33,689 nt of DNA from Deinococcus sp. (GTDB taxonomy: Bacteria > Deinococcota > Deinococci > Deinococcales > Thermaceae): positions 1 to 33,689 of the forward strand of contig JAMCQK010000001.1 of the NCBI GenBank assembly GCA_023382135.1, given 5' to 3'. Numbering within the stretch: position 1 is the stretch's first letter; every line of letters starts with the position of its first letter. This document shows positions 1-7,869 of this stretch, one piece after another. The notes under the pieces are model-generated. The model saw only the letters and a program-made list of their open reading frames with translations, made no database searches and had not been told where the DNA came from. A program made the translations under genes and the position numbers.

Positions 1-114
1 GGGCTGTTTGCCATTGCGCTGGCCAACGGCTTGGTCTACCTTGCCGTGGGCGTTCTGCTGCTTCGGCGTGCGGTTGCAGTGGCTAGGCATCGCGGGCTTG
101 TTGGCGGGTATTAA
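1..114 (+). CDS. C-terminal fragment of a membrane protein, possibly an ABC-2 type permease
   Basis: Frame 1 is open from the first base and stops at TAA 112-114, giving 37 residues. A hydrophobic stretch (LVYLAVGVLLL, residues 11-21) is followed by a basic tail ending RHRGLVGGY. A last membrane helix followed by a short Arg-rich tail with a terminal Gly/Tyr is common in ABC-2 type permeases of Thermaceae, but the fragment is too short to identify the family. The start lies outside the window. No convincing terminator follows. Confidence 0.5.
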   Translation, partial: GLFAIALANGLVYLAVGVLLLRRAVAVARHRGLVGGY

Positions 115-357
115 GTATGTTCACGCTAGGGTTGTCCATGGGGCGGAAAAGCCATGAAGCGCTTCTCTTTCCCTAATCGGGCAGATTCGCCGCCATGCGG
201 CACAAATTTACCCTAGACGTACTTAAGACCCCGGTCCGGTATTGTTGCACCATTATCTGAGCAGCCAGCCGGAGGATGGCCCGGCGGCGGTTTTAAGTGT
301 GTCCACGCCTAGCGGGCGCAAGGAACCGATTCACAAAACCACCGTGGATTTTGACGG

Positions 358-383
358 GATGTACTTATTAGATGTACTTATTA
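358..383. repeat. Perfect 13-bp tandem duplication
   Basis: The unit GATGTACTTATTA occurs at 358-370 and again, unchanged, at 371-383. It is AT-rich against its GC-rich surroundings. Exact identity suggests a recent slippage duplication. Confidence 0.85.
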
Positions 384-441
384 GTGACAGGCAAACGGGA
401 CGTTGGCCGCCGGCGGAAGAAGCCCTAGGGTTTGGAGTTGA

Positions 442-469
442 GGTCCAGCGTCCGGCCGGACGCTGGACC
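442..469. repeat. 28-bp perfect palindrome
   Basis: The left arm GGTCCAGCGTCCGG (442-455) is followed directly by its reverse complement (456-469) with no spacer. No T-tract follows on either strand, so it is not a standard terminator. It could be a dimeric-protein binding site or a remnant of a mobile element. Confidence 0.85.
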
Positions 470-523
470 CGGAAGGCAGGGGACGCTTAGGTCGCTAAGG
501 GCACAATGTTCTCAAAAGGAAGA

Positions 524-548
524 CCGCCTGCTTTTACTTCGCAGGCGG
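524..548 (-). terminator. Intrinsic terminator of the PhoX-like gene
   Basis: CCGCCTGC (524-531) pairs with GCAGGCGG (541-548) around a 9-nt loop that contains the stop codon of the minus-strand gene. Reading the minus strand, the hairpin is followed by a pyrimidine run (TCTTCCTTTT). The stem overlaps the last codons of the gene. Confidence 0.7.
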
Positions 549-1766
549 GAAAACCTGAACTACGCTTGAGGTCCAGGGCTTGTCTGGATGCTGGACGTTG
601 AAAAACAAGGTGCCATCGGGTGCAAAGGCACCACCCGTAACCTCCGCCCCCAAAGGCATGGTGGCAAAGCGGCTGATATTACCGTTGAGCTCGGCCACCC
701 ACAGGCTGTTATTGGGCATGTCCTTGGCGGGGGCCATAAATTCGTCGTACCGGTCCTCGTGCACGTAGATGCGGCCGGTGCCAGGCTCGATCGCCAAATT
801 ATCCGGATTGACGATGCCTTCAAGGGAGCCTTGAATAAATACGGCAACCTCGAGCGTGCCGGGGTTCAACTTGAGTACGCGGCCAAAACGGTCGTTCCCT
901 TGTTTACGGCTGTCGCCCGTCTCGGCGATGTACAGGTTTCCGTCCACCGGGTTGTACTCTATGTCCTCGGGGCGGTCAAAGCCGGTGGCCCCCAGCCTGG
1001 CGGCAGCCGCGCGGGCGTTCTCCAGCTGGTCTTTGGGAATTTCGAGCCACTTGCGGTTTTTGGCGTCGAGCGCGTAAAGCGTTCCATCCGAGAGATCCGC
1101 CGGCCTGTCGGCCACGAACTTGAAGATCATGCCGCCGCGGAAGTCGTCGCCCATGTAGACTGTTTTGCGGTCCGGCATCACCACCGCGCCTTCGTGACTA
1201 AAGCGCCCCATCGCCCTATGTTTGAAAACGCGGCCCGTGAGCGGGTTGACTTCCAAAATCCAGCCATAGTCAAGCGGGTTTAACGAAATGCCCTTGTCCT
1301 TTAGGGCCTCCACATTGGAGCCGAAGTCTTCAATTTTGTTCGGGGGATACTCCTCGGCGGAAAGCACCGTGCCCCACGGCGTGGGGTTGCCGGCACAATT
1401 GTTCCAGGTTCCGCCTACCGAGCTAAAGTCCACCGTCCGGCTCCCCACCATCCGCCAGGCCCCAGCGTTCTTTTTCAAGATCAGAACGCTCATGCCGCCC
1501 GGCTGGGTCTCGTGGTTGACTGTCAAGTAGGTCATGTCTTGCTTGATAGGAGTAAAAGCCAAGAGGTCGTTATTGGCCCCGAAGGTTCCGCCGCCCGGAA
1601 GCGCCATGCCCTCGCTCACCATAATCTGATAGCTGTAGCCCGCAGGCAGGTGCAGCTCACGGTCTACGGCGACGGAGACCGGTATAAAACTCAGCCCAGC
1701 GGCAAGAGCCAGTGCAAGGAAAACTACGCCGCTCACCACGGTGAATTTTTTACTCAGCTTGGTCAT
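534..1766 (-). CDS. PhoX/DUF839 family secreted protein, putative alkaline phosphatase
   Basis: 410 residues. Residues about 8-30 form a Sec-type signal or anchor helix without a twin-arginine motif, so the product is probably exported. The body carries DUF839/PhoX signatures: NHE at 84-86, GGTWNNC at 118-124 and PWGTVLSAEE at 130-139. In characterised PhoX enzymes (calcium/iron-dependent phosphatases) the equivalent Cys and Glu residues belong to the metal site. The protein is shorter than the roughly 600-residue Pseudomonas-type PhoX, so activity is inferred. The start ATG at 1766 has GGGAGGT upstream. The upstream gap (1767-1887) contains an AT-rich TATATT but no clean -35. It stands alone, with its own terminator. 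Confidence 0.8.
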   Translation of the reverse strand: MTKLSKKFTVVSGVVFLALALAAGLSFIPVSVAVDRELHLPAGYSYQIMVSEGMALPGGGTFGANNDLLAFTPIKQDMTYLTVNHETQPGGMSVLILKKNAGAWRMVGSRTVDFSSVGGTWNNCAGNPTPWGTVLSAEEYPPNKIEDFGSNVEALKDKGISLNPLDYGWILEVNPLTGRVFKHRAMGRFSHEGAVVMPDRKTVYMGDDFRGGMIFKFVADRPADLSDGTLYALDAKNRKWLEIPKDQLENARAAAARLGATGFDRPEDIEYNPVDGNLYIAETGDSRKQGNDRFGRVLKLNPGTLEVAVFIQGSLEGIVNPDNLAIEPGTGRIYVHEDRYDEFMAPAKDMPNNSLWVAELNGNISRFATMPLGAEVTGGAFAPDGTLFFNVQHPDKPWTSSVVQVFPPAK

Positions 1767-1887
1767 AACTGGTTTACCTCCCGCGAGTCTTGGCCCGCAA
1801 GGGAAATATATGACCGCCGTGTAAGCCCGGTGTCAGGACAAGGTTAGACTCTGGTCGGTCAAAGTCCTTGGCAGGGCCGCTTCTGGA

Positions 1888-3408
1888 TCACAAGCCATAG
1901 AGCGCGCGGTATTTCTGTTGCAGATATTCCAGTAGGGGTTCGGGGTTAAGGTCCTCCCCGGTAACTTCTCTTACCAGGTCGCGAGGCAAGAGGCGCGAGC
2001 CTTGACGGTGAATCTTCTCGCGCGACCAGTTCAAAAAGGTGGCGAACTCGCCGCGCTGGAACTGAGATTCCAGGTCACCCAGCTCCCTCTGCGCTTGCTG
2101 GAAAAACTGCGCCGCGTACAGGTTTCCCAGGGTGTAGGTGGGGAAGTAGCCCAGATAGCCTTCCGACCAGTGGACGTCCTGCATCACGCCGTCTTTGTGG
2201 TCGGGCGGGGTAACGCCAAGGTGCTCCCGGTACTTCCGGTTCCACGCTTCCGGCAGGTCCTCCACTTCCAGCTGGCCGCGCATTAATGCAAGTTCGAGCT
2301 CGAAGCGGATCAGAATGTGCAGGTTGTAGCTGACCTCGTCGGCCTCCACCCGGATCAGGCTTGGTTCCACCGCGTTAACCGCAAAGTGAAAGGCCTCGAG
2401 GGAAACGTCTTCCAGCGCGGCAAAGTGCCTTTGGGCTTTGGGGTACCAGTAACGCCAAAAACCCAACGACCTTCCCACCAGGTTCTCCCAGGTGCGCGAC
2501 TGCGACTCGTGAATGCCCAGGCTCACCGCCTGGCCCATGGGCGTGCCGAAGTGGCCCGCGTCCAGGCCTTGCTCGTAGAGGCCGTGGCCGCACTCGTGCA
2601 GCGTGCTGAAGAAAAACTCGTTGAAGTTGTTCGCGTCGTAGCGGGTGGCCAGGCGCACGTCGCCGGGGCCGATGGAGCTTTCAAAAGGATGCTGGGTGGG
2701 GTCCACGCGGCCCCCATCGAGGTCGTAGCCCACCCGCCTCAGCACCTCACGCTCAAACGCTTGTTGGCCGGCCTGGGAGAATGTGCGCCTCAGGACCGAG
2801 GTGCCGGGTTTCCTGGGAGCGTGCTGGATCTGGCCGAGAAGCTGGGAAAGCTCTTTTCGCAGCCGCGCGAACAGAGGCTCGAGGCCGCTGGCGGTCTCGC
2901 CTGGTTCGTACTGGTCCAGAAGTGCGTCGTACGGTTCCTTGGCGTAGCCAAGCGCACCGGCTTGCTCGCGCTTGAGCGCCAACATGCGCCTGAGATAGGG
3001 CACAAAGCCTTGCCAGTCATTCTTGGGCCGGGCCTGCGACCAAAAAGACTGTCCGGCGGATGACGCCTCCGCCAGTTCCACCGCCAGGCGCTCGGGGATC
3101 CGGATGGTCTGGTCGTACTCTCTCCGCCACTCGCGGATGTTGGCGGCCGCGCTCGAGCGCGGGTCTTTGACCAGTTCACTCGCTTCAACCACGGCAAGCA
3201 TCTCGCCTATTCTGGGATCGCTGCTGCGCTGGTGAACAATTTTGGCAATCGCCGCGAACATCTGGGCGCGGTGGGCCATGCCTTTGGGCGGCGCGTACGT
3301 CTGTTGGTCCCAGCCGGCCAGCGCGGCGAAAGAGCGGAGATAGGCAGTTTCCTTGCTGTAGGCCACCAGCCATTCATATGCGGCATGAAAATCCATGGAA
3401 GCCATCAT
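1888..3408 (-). CDS. Carboxypeptidase Taq, thermostable metallocarboxypeptidase (family M32)
   Basis: 506 residues, matching the usual length of Thermus carboxypeptidase Taq. The zinc motif HECGH is at about residues 271-275, followed about 25 residues later by the family motif HESQSR, which includes the third ligand region. The enzyme removes C-terminal amino acids from peptides and is cytoplasmic (no signal peptide). It begins 10 nt after the stop of the GH31 gene, so it is probably read from the same transcript. Three in-frame ATGs (3408, 3405, 3396) compete. None has a well-placed Shine-Dalgarno sequence; GGAGGT lies about 23 nt upstream inside the previous gene, suggesting coupled translation. 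The exact start is uncertain. Confidence 0.95.
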   Translation of the reverse strand: MMASMDFHAAYEWLVAYSKETAYLRSFAALAGWDQQTYAPPKGMAHRAQMFAAIAKIVHQRSSDPRIGEMLAVVEASELVKDPRSSAAANIREWRREYDQTIRIPERLAVELAEASSAGQSFWSQARPKNDWQGFVPYLRRMLALKREQAGALGYAKEPYDALLDQYEPGETASGLEPLFARLRKELSQLLGQIQHAPRKPGTSVLRRTFSQAGQQAFEREVLRRVGYDLDGGRVDPTQHPFESSIGPGDVRLATRYDANNFNEFFFSTLHECGHGLYEQGLDAGHFGTPMGQAVSLGIHESQSRTWENLVGRSLGFWRYWYPKAQRHFAALEDVSLEAFHFAVNAVEPSLIRVEADEVSYNLHILIRFELELALMRGQLEVEDLPEAWNRKYREHLGVTPPDHKDGVMQDVHWSEGYLGYFPTYTLGNLYAAQFFQQAQRELGDLESQFQRGEFATFLNWSREKIHRQGSRLLPRDLVREVTGEDLNPEPLLEYLQQKYRALYGL

Positions 3409-3418
3409 ACGGGCCGGA

Positions 3419-5797
3419 TCAGCCCCAACTTACCTCCACGCTTCCTTTTGTCAGGTCCAGCTTGAGCACCGGGCCGTCTTCGGCGTCCCGCGAATACTGG
3501 TAGGGCGCGCTGCACCAGGAGGGCTCGGCCACGCCCCGAACACTGGCTTCGACAAACTCGCGCGGCCGCGATGAGCGGTCGTGGAAGCTCAGCCTCAACC
3601 GGTTGTCTCGATAGCTCCCTTCCAGTGTGCTCACCGCGCCGGGCTGGTATCCATCGCCCGAATCTTCATAGAGGGCGCCGTGGATTTTTTTCGATGGCGC
3701 CACCCGCCAGCAAAGTTTTTCCCAGTAGGCGTCGGTGGTGTGTGCTTCCGCCTCGGTGAAGGGGAGCGCGCTCCCCGCCCGCTGGAAAAGAGGAACCCGG
3801 TCAAACGGTGTAGGCACCGGAAGGTGAAGCGGGCCTTGGTAGCTTTCGCCGCTCCAGAAGTCTTGCCACTCGCCTTCCGGCAAGTAAACCAAACGGTGGT
3901 TCTGGCCCGGCTTGAGGGAAGGAGCCACCAGCAGATCGGGGCCGAAAAGGAACTGGTCGCAAAGGGTTTCGGCCTCGAGGTCTTGCGGATACTCCATGAT
4001 TAAAGGCCGCATGGGCGGAAGCCCGCTTTGGCAGGCTTGCTCTGCGAGCGTGTACAGGAGCGGAAGCATGCGGTAGCGGAAAAGAACGGCCTCGCGGATG
4101 TAGCCCTCCCACGGCGCGCCAAACATCCACGGCTCCTGCCTGCGGCTGGTCTTGCCCGAGTGGTTCCGCATGAAAGGATAGAAGGCCCCCAGCCAGGTCC
4201 AGCGGGCGAGCAGTTCGCCGCTGGTATTCCCGCCAAACCCGCCGATATCCGCGCCCACAAAAGGCACGCCGGAAAGACCCAGGTTCAAAAGCATGGGGAT
4301 GGAAGATTCCAGATGCTCCCAGTAACTGTGGTTATCGCCGGTCCAGACCATGGCGTACTTCTGGATGCCGGAGAAACCCGCGCGGGTGAGGATAAAGGGC
4401 CGTTTGTCCGGTTGCAGTCTGCGGAGGCCCTGGTAGGTGGACTGGCACATCTGCAGGCCGTAGAGGTTATGCGTCTCGGCGTGAAAATGGTCACCCTGTT
4501 TTGCGGTACCGGGCAGGGTGCGGTTGTGGGGGTCCATGCTATGGCCCTCCACCGTGAAGGCCGCGGGCTCGTTCATGTCGTTCCAGATGCCGGCGATGCC
4601 CCCGTCCAGATAAAACTGGTGAAGCTCGCTCCACCACTCGCGCACCTCATGGCGTGAAAAATCAGGCCAGACCGCGGGGCTGGGCCAGACCGAACCCACC
4701 AACTCTTCGTCGCGGTGGCTGCGCACGAAGTAGCCCCTGGAATGGCCTTCTTCGTAGATCCTGTAACCGGGTTCTTTCTTCACGCCGGGGTCGACGATCG
4801 CCACGGTCTTGACACCCAGGGCCTCGAGGCCACTGGTAAGCGCGGGAACATCGGGGAAGCGCTGGCGGTCAAAGGTAAACACCTTGAAACCCTCCATATA
4901 GTCAATGTCGAGCCACAAGGCGTCCAACGGAATATCCCGTTTGCGGTACTCCTCCGCCACCTTGAGGGCAAGATCTTGGTTTGCGTAGCTGTAGCGGCAC
5001 TGGTGGTGCCCCAGCGACCACAAGGGCGGCAGCTTGGCCCTGCCCACCAGCGCGGTGTAACCCGTGAGCACTTCTTTCGGGCTGGGGCCGGGAATTAAGT
5101 AAAGGTCGAAGGTAGGGCCGTCGGTGTGCACCACGCTTTGCTGGCTCTCCACCGAGGCCAGGTCGAAGACCGTCCGCCAGCTTTCGTCCAGGTACAGCCC
5201 GAAGGCCCTGCCGCGCTCGAGGCCCAGCACAAAGGGATGTGACTGGTAGAGCGGGTCGGTATCCGGGTGGTGATGCGGGTCGTCAGTATTCCAGTTGGTC
5301 CATACCTTTCCCTTTTTGTCCAGAAAGCCGGTGCGCTCGCCCAGGCCGTAGTAGCGCCTTTTTGCGGGTTCGTTGATGAGCAGCGATAATCCCGCGCCTA
5401 AAGGCAGCCCGTCGTTCTCCTCGTGAAAGGCGGTCCACTCGCGCGCGGCTCCCCCGCTTGCCTTACCCAAGGGGCCGAAACGGTGGGACTCTAGTTCGAA
5501 GGCCTCGAGGCCTTCGAACCTGAACCCAAAACGGTTTAGTCTGATCCACAAAGCGGCCATGCCCTCCGCCTCCAGCTGAAGGCCGCCTTCGTGCTCGCGA
5601 ACCTGAAATGGCAAGGGCCGCGCTCCCTCCACCACGCAGCTTGCTTTTTCGGCATCCTGCAGCCGGTGCCAGACAAAAATGCGCCAGGCCTTGGCGCCCT
5701 CTTTCCCGGCCAAGCTGACGCGGCCCCTGAAGTACCAGGACTCGAGAAAAAGCGTGTGGTTTTCGAAACGATGCGATGTAAACGTAACTTCGTGCAT
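3419..5797 (-). CDS. Alpha-glucosidase, glycoside hydrolase family 31
   Basis: 792 residues from ATG 5797, which has GGGGGT a few bases upstream; a GTG at 5824 would add nine residues. GH31 landmarks are clear: a substrate-site stretch WLDIDYMEGF, the nucleophile motif WNDMNEP (Asp about residue 404) and the acid/base region TGDNHSYW (Asp about 488). No signal peptide is present, so it acts in the cytoplasm, probably cleaving alpha-linked glucose from maltose, trehalose-like or isomalto-oligosaccharides imported by the adjacent ABC system. The gene lies 75 nt after the second permease gene, on the same strand. Family is certain; the exact substrate is inferred from context. Confidence 0.95.
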   Translation of the reverse strand: MHEVTFTSHRFENHTLFLESWYFRGRVSLAGKEGAKAWRIFVWHRLQDAEKASCVVEGARPLPFQVREHEGGLQLEAEGMAALWIRLNRFGFRFEGLEAFELESHRFGPLGKASGGAAREWTAFHEENDGLPLGAGLSLLINEPAKRRYYGLGERTGFLDKKGKVWTNWNTDDPHHHPDTDPLYQSHPFVLGLERGRAFGLYLDESWRTVFDLASVESQQSVVHTDGPTFDLYLIPGPSPKEVLTGYTALVGRAKLPPLWSLGHHQCRYSYANQDLALKVAEEYRKRDIPLDALWLDIDYMEGFKVFTFDRQRFPDVPALTSGLEALGVKTVAIVDPGVKKEPGYRIYEEGHSRGYFVRSHRDEELVGSVWPSPAVWPDFSRHEVREWWSELHQFYLDGGIAGIWNDMNEPAAFTVEGHSMDPHNRTLPGTAKQGDHFHAETHNLYGLQMCQSTYQGLRRLQPDKRPFILTRAGFSGIQKYAMVWTGDNHSYWEHLESSIPMLLNLGLSGVPFVGADIGGFGGNTSGELLARWTWLGAFYPFMRNHSGKTSRRQEPWMFGAPWEGYIREAVLFRYRMLPLLYTLAEQACQSGLPPMRPLIMEYPQDLEAETLCDQFLFGPDLLVAPSLKPGQNHRLVYLPEGEWQDFWSGESYQGPLHLPVPTPFDRVPLFQRAGSALPFTEAEAHTTDAYWEKLCWRVAPSKKIHGALYEDSGDGYQPGAVSTLEGSYRDNRLRLSFHDRSSRPREFVEASVRGVAEPSWCSAPYQYSRDAEDGPVLKLDLTKGSVEVSWG
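5494..5519. repeat. 26-bp perfect palindrome centred on CTCGAG, inside the GH31 gene
   Basis: GTTCGAAGGCCTC (5494-5506) is followed directly by its reverse complement (5507-5519). It encodes part of an EGLEAFE-type stretch, so protein constraint alone does not explain the symmetry. It extends the CTCGAG word that is over-used throughout the window. Confidence 0.85.
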
Positions 5798-5872
5798 TAC
5801 CAACCCCCGTCCAACCTTGAACACTCTACGCCCAACCCAGACAAACCACAGTCTGCGGCGTTCGGTACCTGT

Positions 5873-6739
5873 CTAACCCTTTACCGCCCCGGCTGTCAAA
5901 CCCGCAACTATCCGGTTCTGGAAAAGCAAAACCAGGACTATCAGCGGCACGGTCACAATCACGCTGGCCGCCATAATTACCGTCCAGGGGGACTCATAGG
6001 CGCTGGCTCCTCCGAATGATGTGACCGCAACCGGAACCGTGCGCGCTTTGTCGGTAAGGGTAAAGGTAAGCGCAAACAAGTATTCGTTCCAGGCGTTGAT
6101 AAAGGCCAAGAGCCCGGTGGTGACCAGGCCCGGGGCCATAACCGGCAAAAGCACGTAGCGCAAAGTCTGGCCGGTGGTGGCTCCGTCCACCAGCGCCGCT
6201 TCTTCGAGCTCGGCTGGAATTTCGCGGACGAAGCTGGTGAGTACCCAGATAGTAAAAGGCAGAGTGAAAATCAGATAGGAGAAGATGAGCGCCCATGGCG
6301 TGTTGTACATCTTGAAACCAAAAATAGGCTCGCGCACCAAGGTAAACAGCCCCGGCAGTACCGCAATCTGCGGAAACATAGAAACCGCCAGCACCGCGTA
6401 GAGTACAAAGCGCTTGGCGCTGAAACGAAAGCGGCCCAATGCGTAAGCCGACATGCTGCCAATCAGCAGCGAAAACAGCACGGTCAGCCCGGCAACAACC
6501 AGCGAGTTCAGCAGGTTCCTGGCAAAAGGGCGCTGAATAAAAACTGTCTGGTAATTTTCCAGCGTGGCGTTAGCGGGCCAGTACTGTATTTTCTCGCCGA
6601 AGAGTTGGCTGGCTGGCGTGAGCGAGGTATTGATGGCCCAGTAAAAAGGAAAGATGGTATATACCAGCAGCAAGCCCACCAGCAGGTAAAAGACGCCGCG
6701 GCTAAACGCCCGGTAGATGCTCCCTCGCGTGGCGCTCAT
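5873..6739 (-). CDS. malG: ABC sugar transporter permease, MalG type
   Basis: 288 residues with about six membrane helices. The cytoplasmic EAA loop is clear: EEAALVDGATTGQTL followed by LPVMAPGL, the contact site for the ATPase subunit. The protein is the second permease of a CUT1-family carbohydrate importer. Its ATG overlaps the stop of the preceding permease gene by one base (TGATG), a sign of coupled translation and a heterodimeric channel. No ATPase gene lies in the cluster; a shared MalK/MsmX-type ATPase encoded elsewhere is expected for this family. The symbol is by analogy. Confidence 0.93.
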   Translation of the reverse strand: MSATRGSIYRAFSRGVFYLLVGLLLVYTIFPFYWAINTSLTPASQLFGEKIQYWPANATLENYQTVFIQRPFARNLLNSLVVAGLTVLFSLLIGSMSAYALGRFRFSAKRFVLYAVLAVSMFPQIAVLPGLFTLVREPIFGFKMYNTPWALIFSYLIFTLPFTIWVLTSFVREIPAELEEAALVDGATTGQTLRYVLLPVMAPGLVTTGLLAFINAWNEYLFALTFTLTDKARTVPVAVTSFGGASAYESPWTVIMAASVIVTVPLIVLVLLFQNRIVAGLTAGAVKG

Positions 6740-7725
6740 CAGTCGAACCTCACGCGCGATGACGTGATATAGATCACGGTAAACACGCTGATAACCAGAA
6801 AGATAGCCACCGCCACCGCGGAGCCATAGCCCAGTTTGTTGAATTCCACCAAAAGTTGGCGGTCGTATACCGACATCGAGATGGTGGCGATATCGGTGGA
6901 CTTCATTACCTGGATCACATCAAAGACCCTTAAAGCATCGAGGGTACGGAAGATAAGGGTAATCAGGATTGCTGGCTTGAGCAGCGGCAGGGTGATGCGA
7001 AAGAACTGGCGCAACGCCCCGGCGCCGTCCACCCGAGCGGCTTCGTAGATGTCGTCGGGAATGCTTTGCAAACCAGCCAGCAGCAAAAGCGCCACAAACG
7101 GCGTGGTCTTCCATACGTCCACCGCGATAATGGAAGCCATCGTCACGCTGATGTCCGGCAGCCAAGGCACGGGTTCGCTGATGATGTTTAGGTTTTTGAG
7201 GATCAGGTTGAGGATGCCGGTACCTGAGGCGGCGAGCCAGCCGACACGTTCGGAGATGAGGTGCAGACGCAAAAAGATATCGTTGACCACGCCAAGAACG
7301 TCCTGGTACATCCAGCTCCACATCTGGCTCGAGACCACCGTGGGAATAGCCCAAGGAATGAGTATGGCGGCGCGCACCAAACCGCGGGCGCGGAATTGGG
7401 AGTTGAGAATCAGCGCTACGCCTAAACCAAGCAGCAGTTCAAGCAGCACGCTGGTAACCGAGAAGACCACGGTGTTTCTTACCGCGGTCCACCAGGTGGC
7501 GTCCTGCAAGAGAAAAACGTAGTTCTCGAGGCCAATGAACTTCTCCTCCCCTGGCCTCAGGTAAGAGGCATCCGTGAGCGAAAAGTAAATAGTGCGGTAA
7601 AGAGGATATGCGGCCACCAACAGAATGACCAGTATTGCCGGGAGTAAAAGCAGCCAGGCCGTACGTTCTCGCCGGGCCAACAACGAACCTGGCGCTCGGG
7701 CTTGTCGGGCTTTGTTGGTTCCCAT
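6739..7725 (-). CDS. malF: ABC sugar transporter permease, MalF type
   Basis: 328 residues with a basic N-terminus, then about six membrane helices. The EAA loop reads EAARVDGAGALRQFF with LPLLKPAI after it. An insertion of roughly 30 residues between the middle helices (around VGWLAASGTG) is seen in several Thermus-type MalF proteins. The start ATG at 7725 has GAGGAAA upstream. It is separated from the binding-protein gene by 144 nt holding a terminator-like hairpin, so it is probably made at a lower level than the binding protein. The symbol is by analogy. Confidence 0.93.
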   Translation of the reverse strand: MGTNKARQARAPGSLLARRERTAWLLLLPAILVILLVAAYPLYRTIYFSLTDASYLRPGEEKFIGLENYVFLLQDATWWTAVRNTVVFSVTSVLLELLLGLGVALILNSQFRARGLVRAAILIPWAIPTVVSSQMWSWMYQDVLGVVNDIFLRLHLISERVGWLAASGTGILNLILKNLNIISEPVPWLPDISVTMASIIAVDVWKTTPFVALLLLAGLQSIPDDIYEAARVDGAGALRQFFRITLPLLKPAILITLIFRTLDALRVFDVIQVMKSTDIATISMSVYDRQLLVEFNKLGYGSAVAVAIFLVISVFTVIYITSSRVRFD

Positions 7726-7820
7726 TCGTTTCCTCGCTGGCCAACCACACTTCTTGGATTAGGAAAGTAGCCTTGATGTTACCTGATTTCCCTTGGTCCA
7801 TCCAGGACTCGCCGGCGAAC

Positions 7821-7849
7821 AAAAAGGGCAGGAGCTTCCACCCCTGCCC
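7821..7849 (-). terminator. Intercistronic terminator/attenuator between binding protein and permeases
   Basis: Reading the minus strand, GGGCAGG (7849-7843) and CCTGCCC (7832-7826) form a 7-bp stem with a 10-nt loop, followed by TTTTT (7825-7821). It lies 20 nt after the binding-protein stop. Partial termination here is a known way to make more binding protein than permease. Confidence 0.8.
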
Positions 7850-7869
7850 CGCAATATGTACGCCTGGCT

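Larger units (their letters stand above)
115..533. other. Gene-poor stretch with repeats
   Basis: No recognisable gene was found. An 82-codon open frame at 242-490 (+) has no good ribosome binding site, resembles nothing I know, and spans a 13-bp tandem duplication that would shift its frame between repeat copies. The stretch holds the tandem repeat at 358-383 and a 28-bp perfect palindrome at 442-469. It may be decayed coding sequence. Confidence 0.4.

Noticed and set aside
155..172. Terminator after the first partial gene (GAAGCGCTTC followed by TCTTT)
   Set aside because: The palindrome has no loop and only five base pairs, too short to act as an intrinsic terminator.
242..490. 82-codon protein gene
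   Set aside because: No ribosome binding site, no recognisable product, and it contains a 13-bp tandem duplication and a 28-bp palindrome that fit non-coding DNA better.
2317..3063. 248-codon plus-strand frame opposite carboxypeptidase Taq
   Set aside because: It is the shadow of a conserved M32 gene with an intact HECGH motif.
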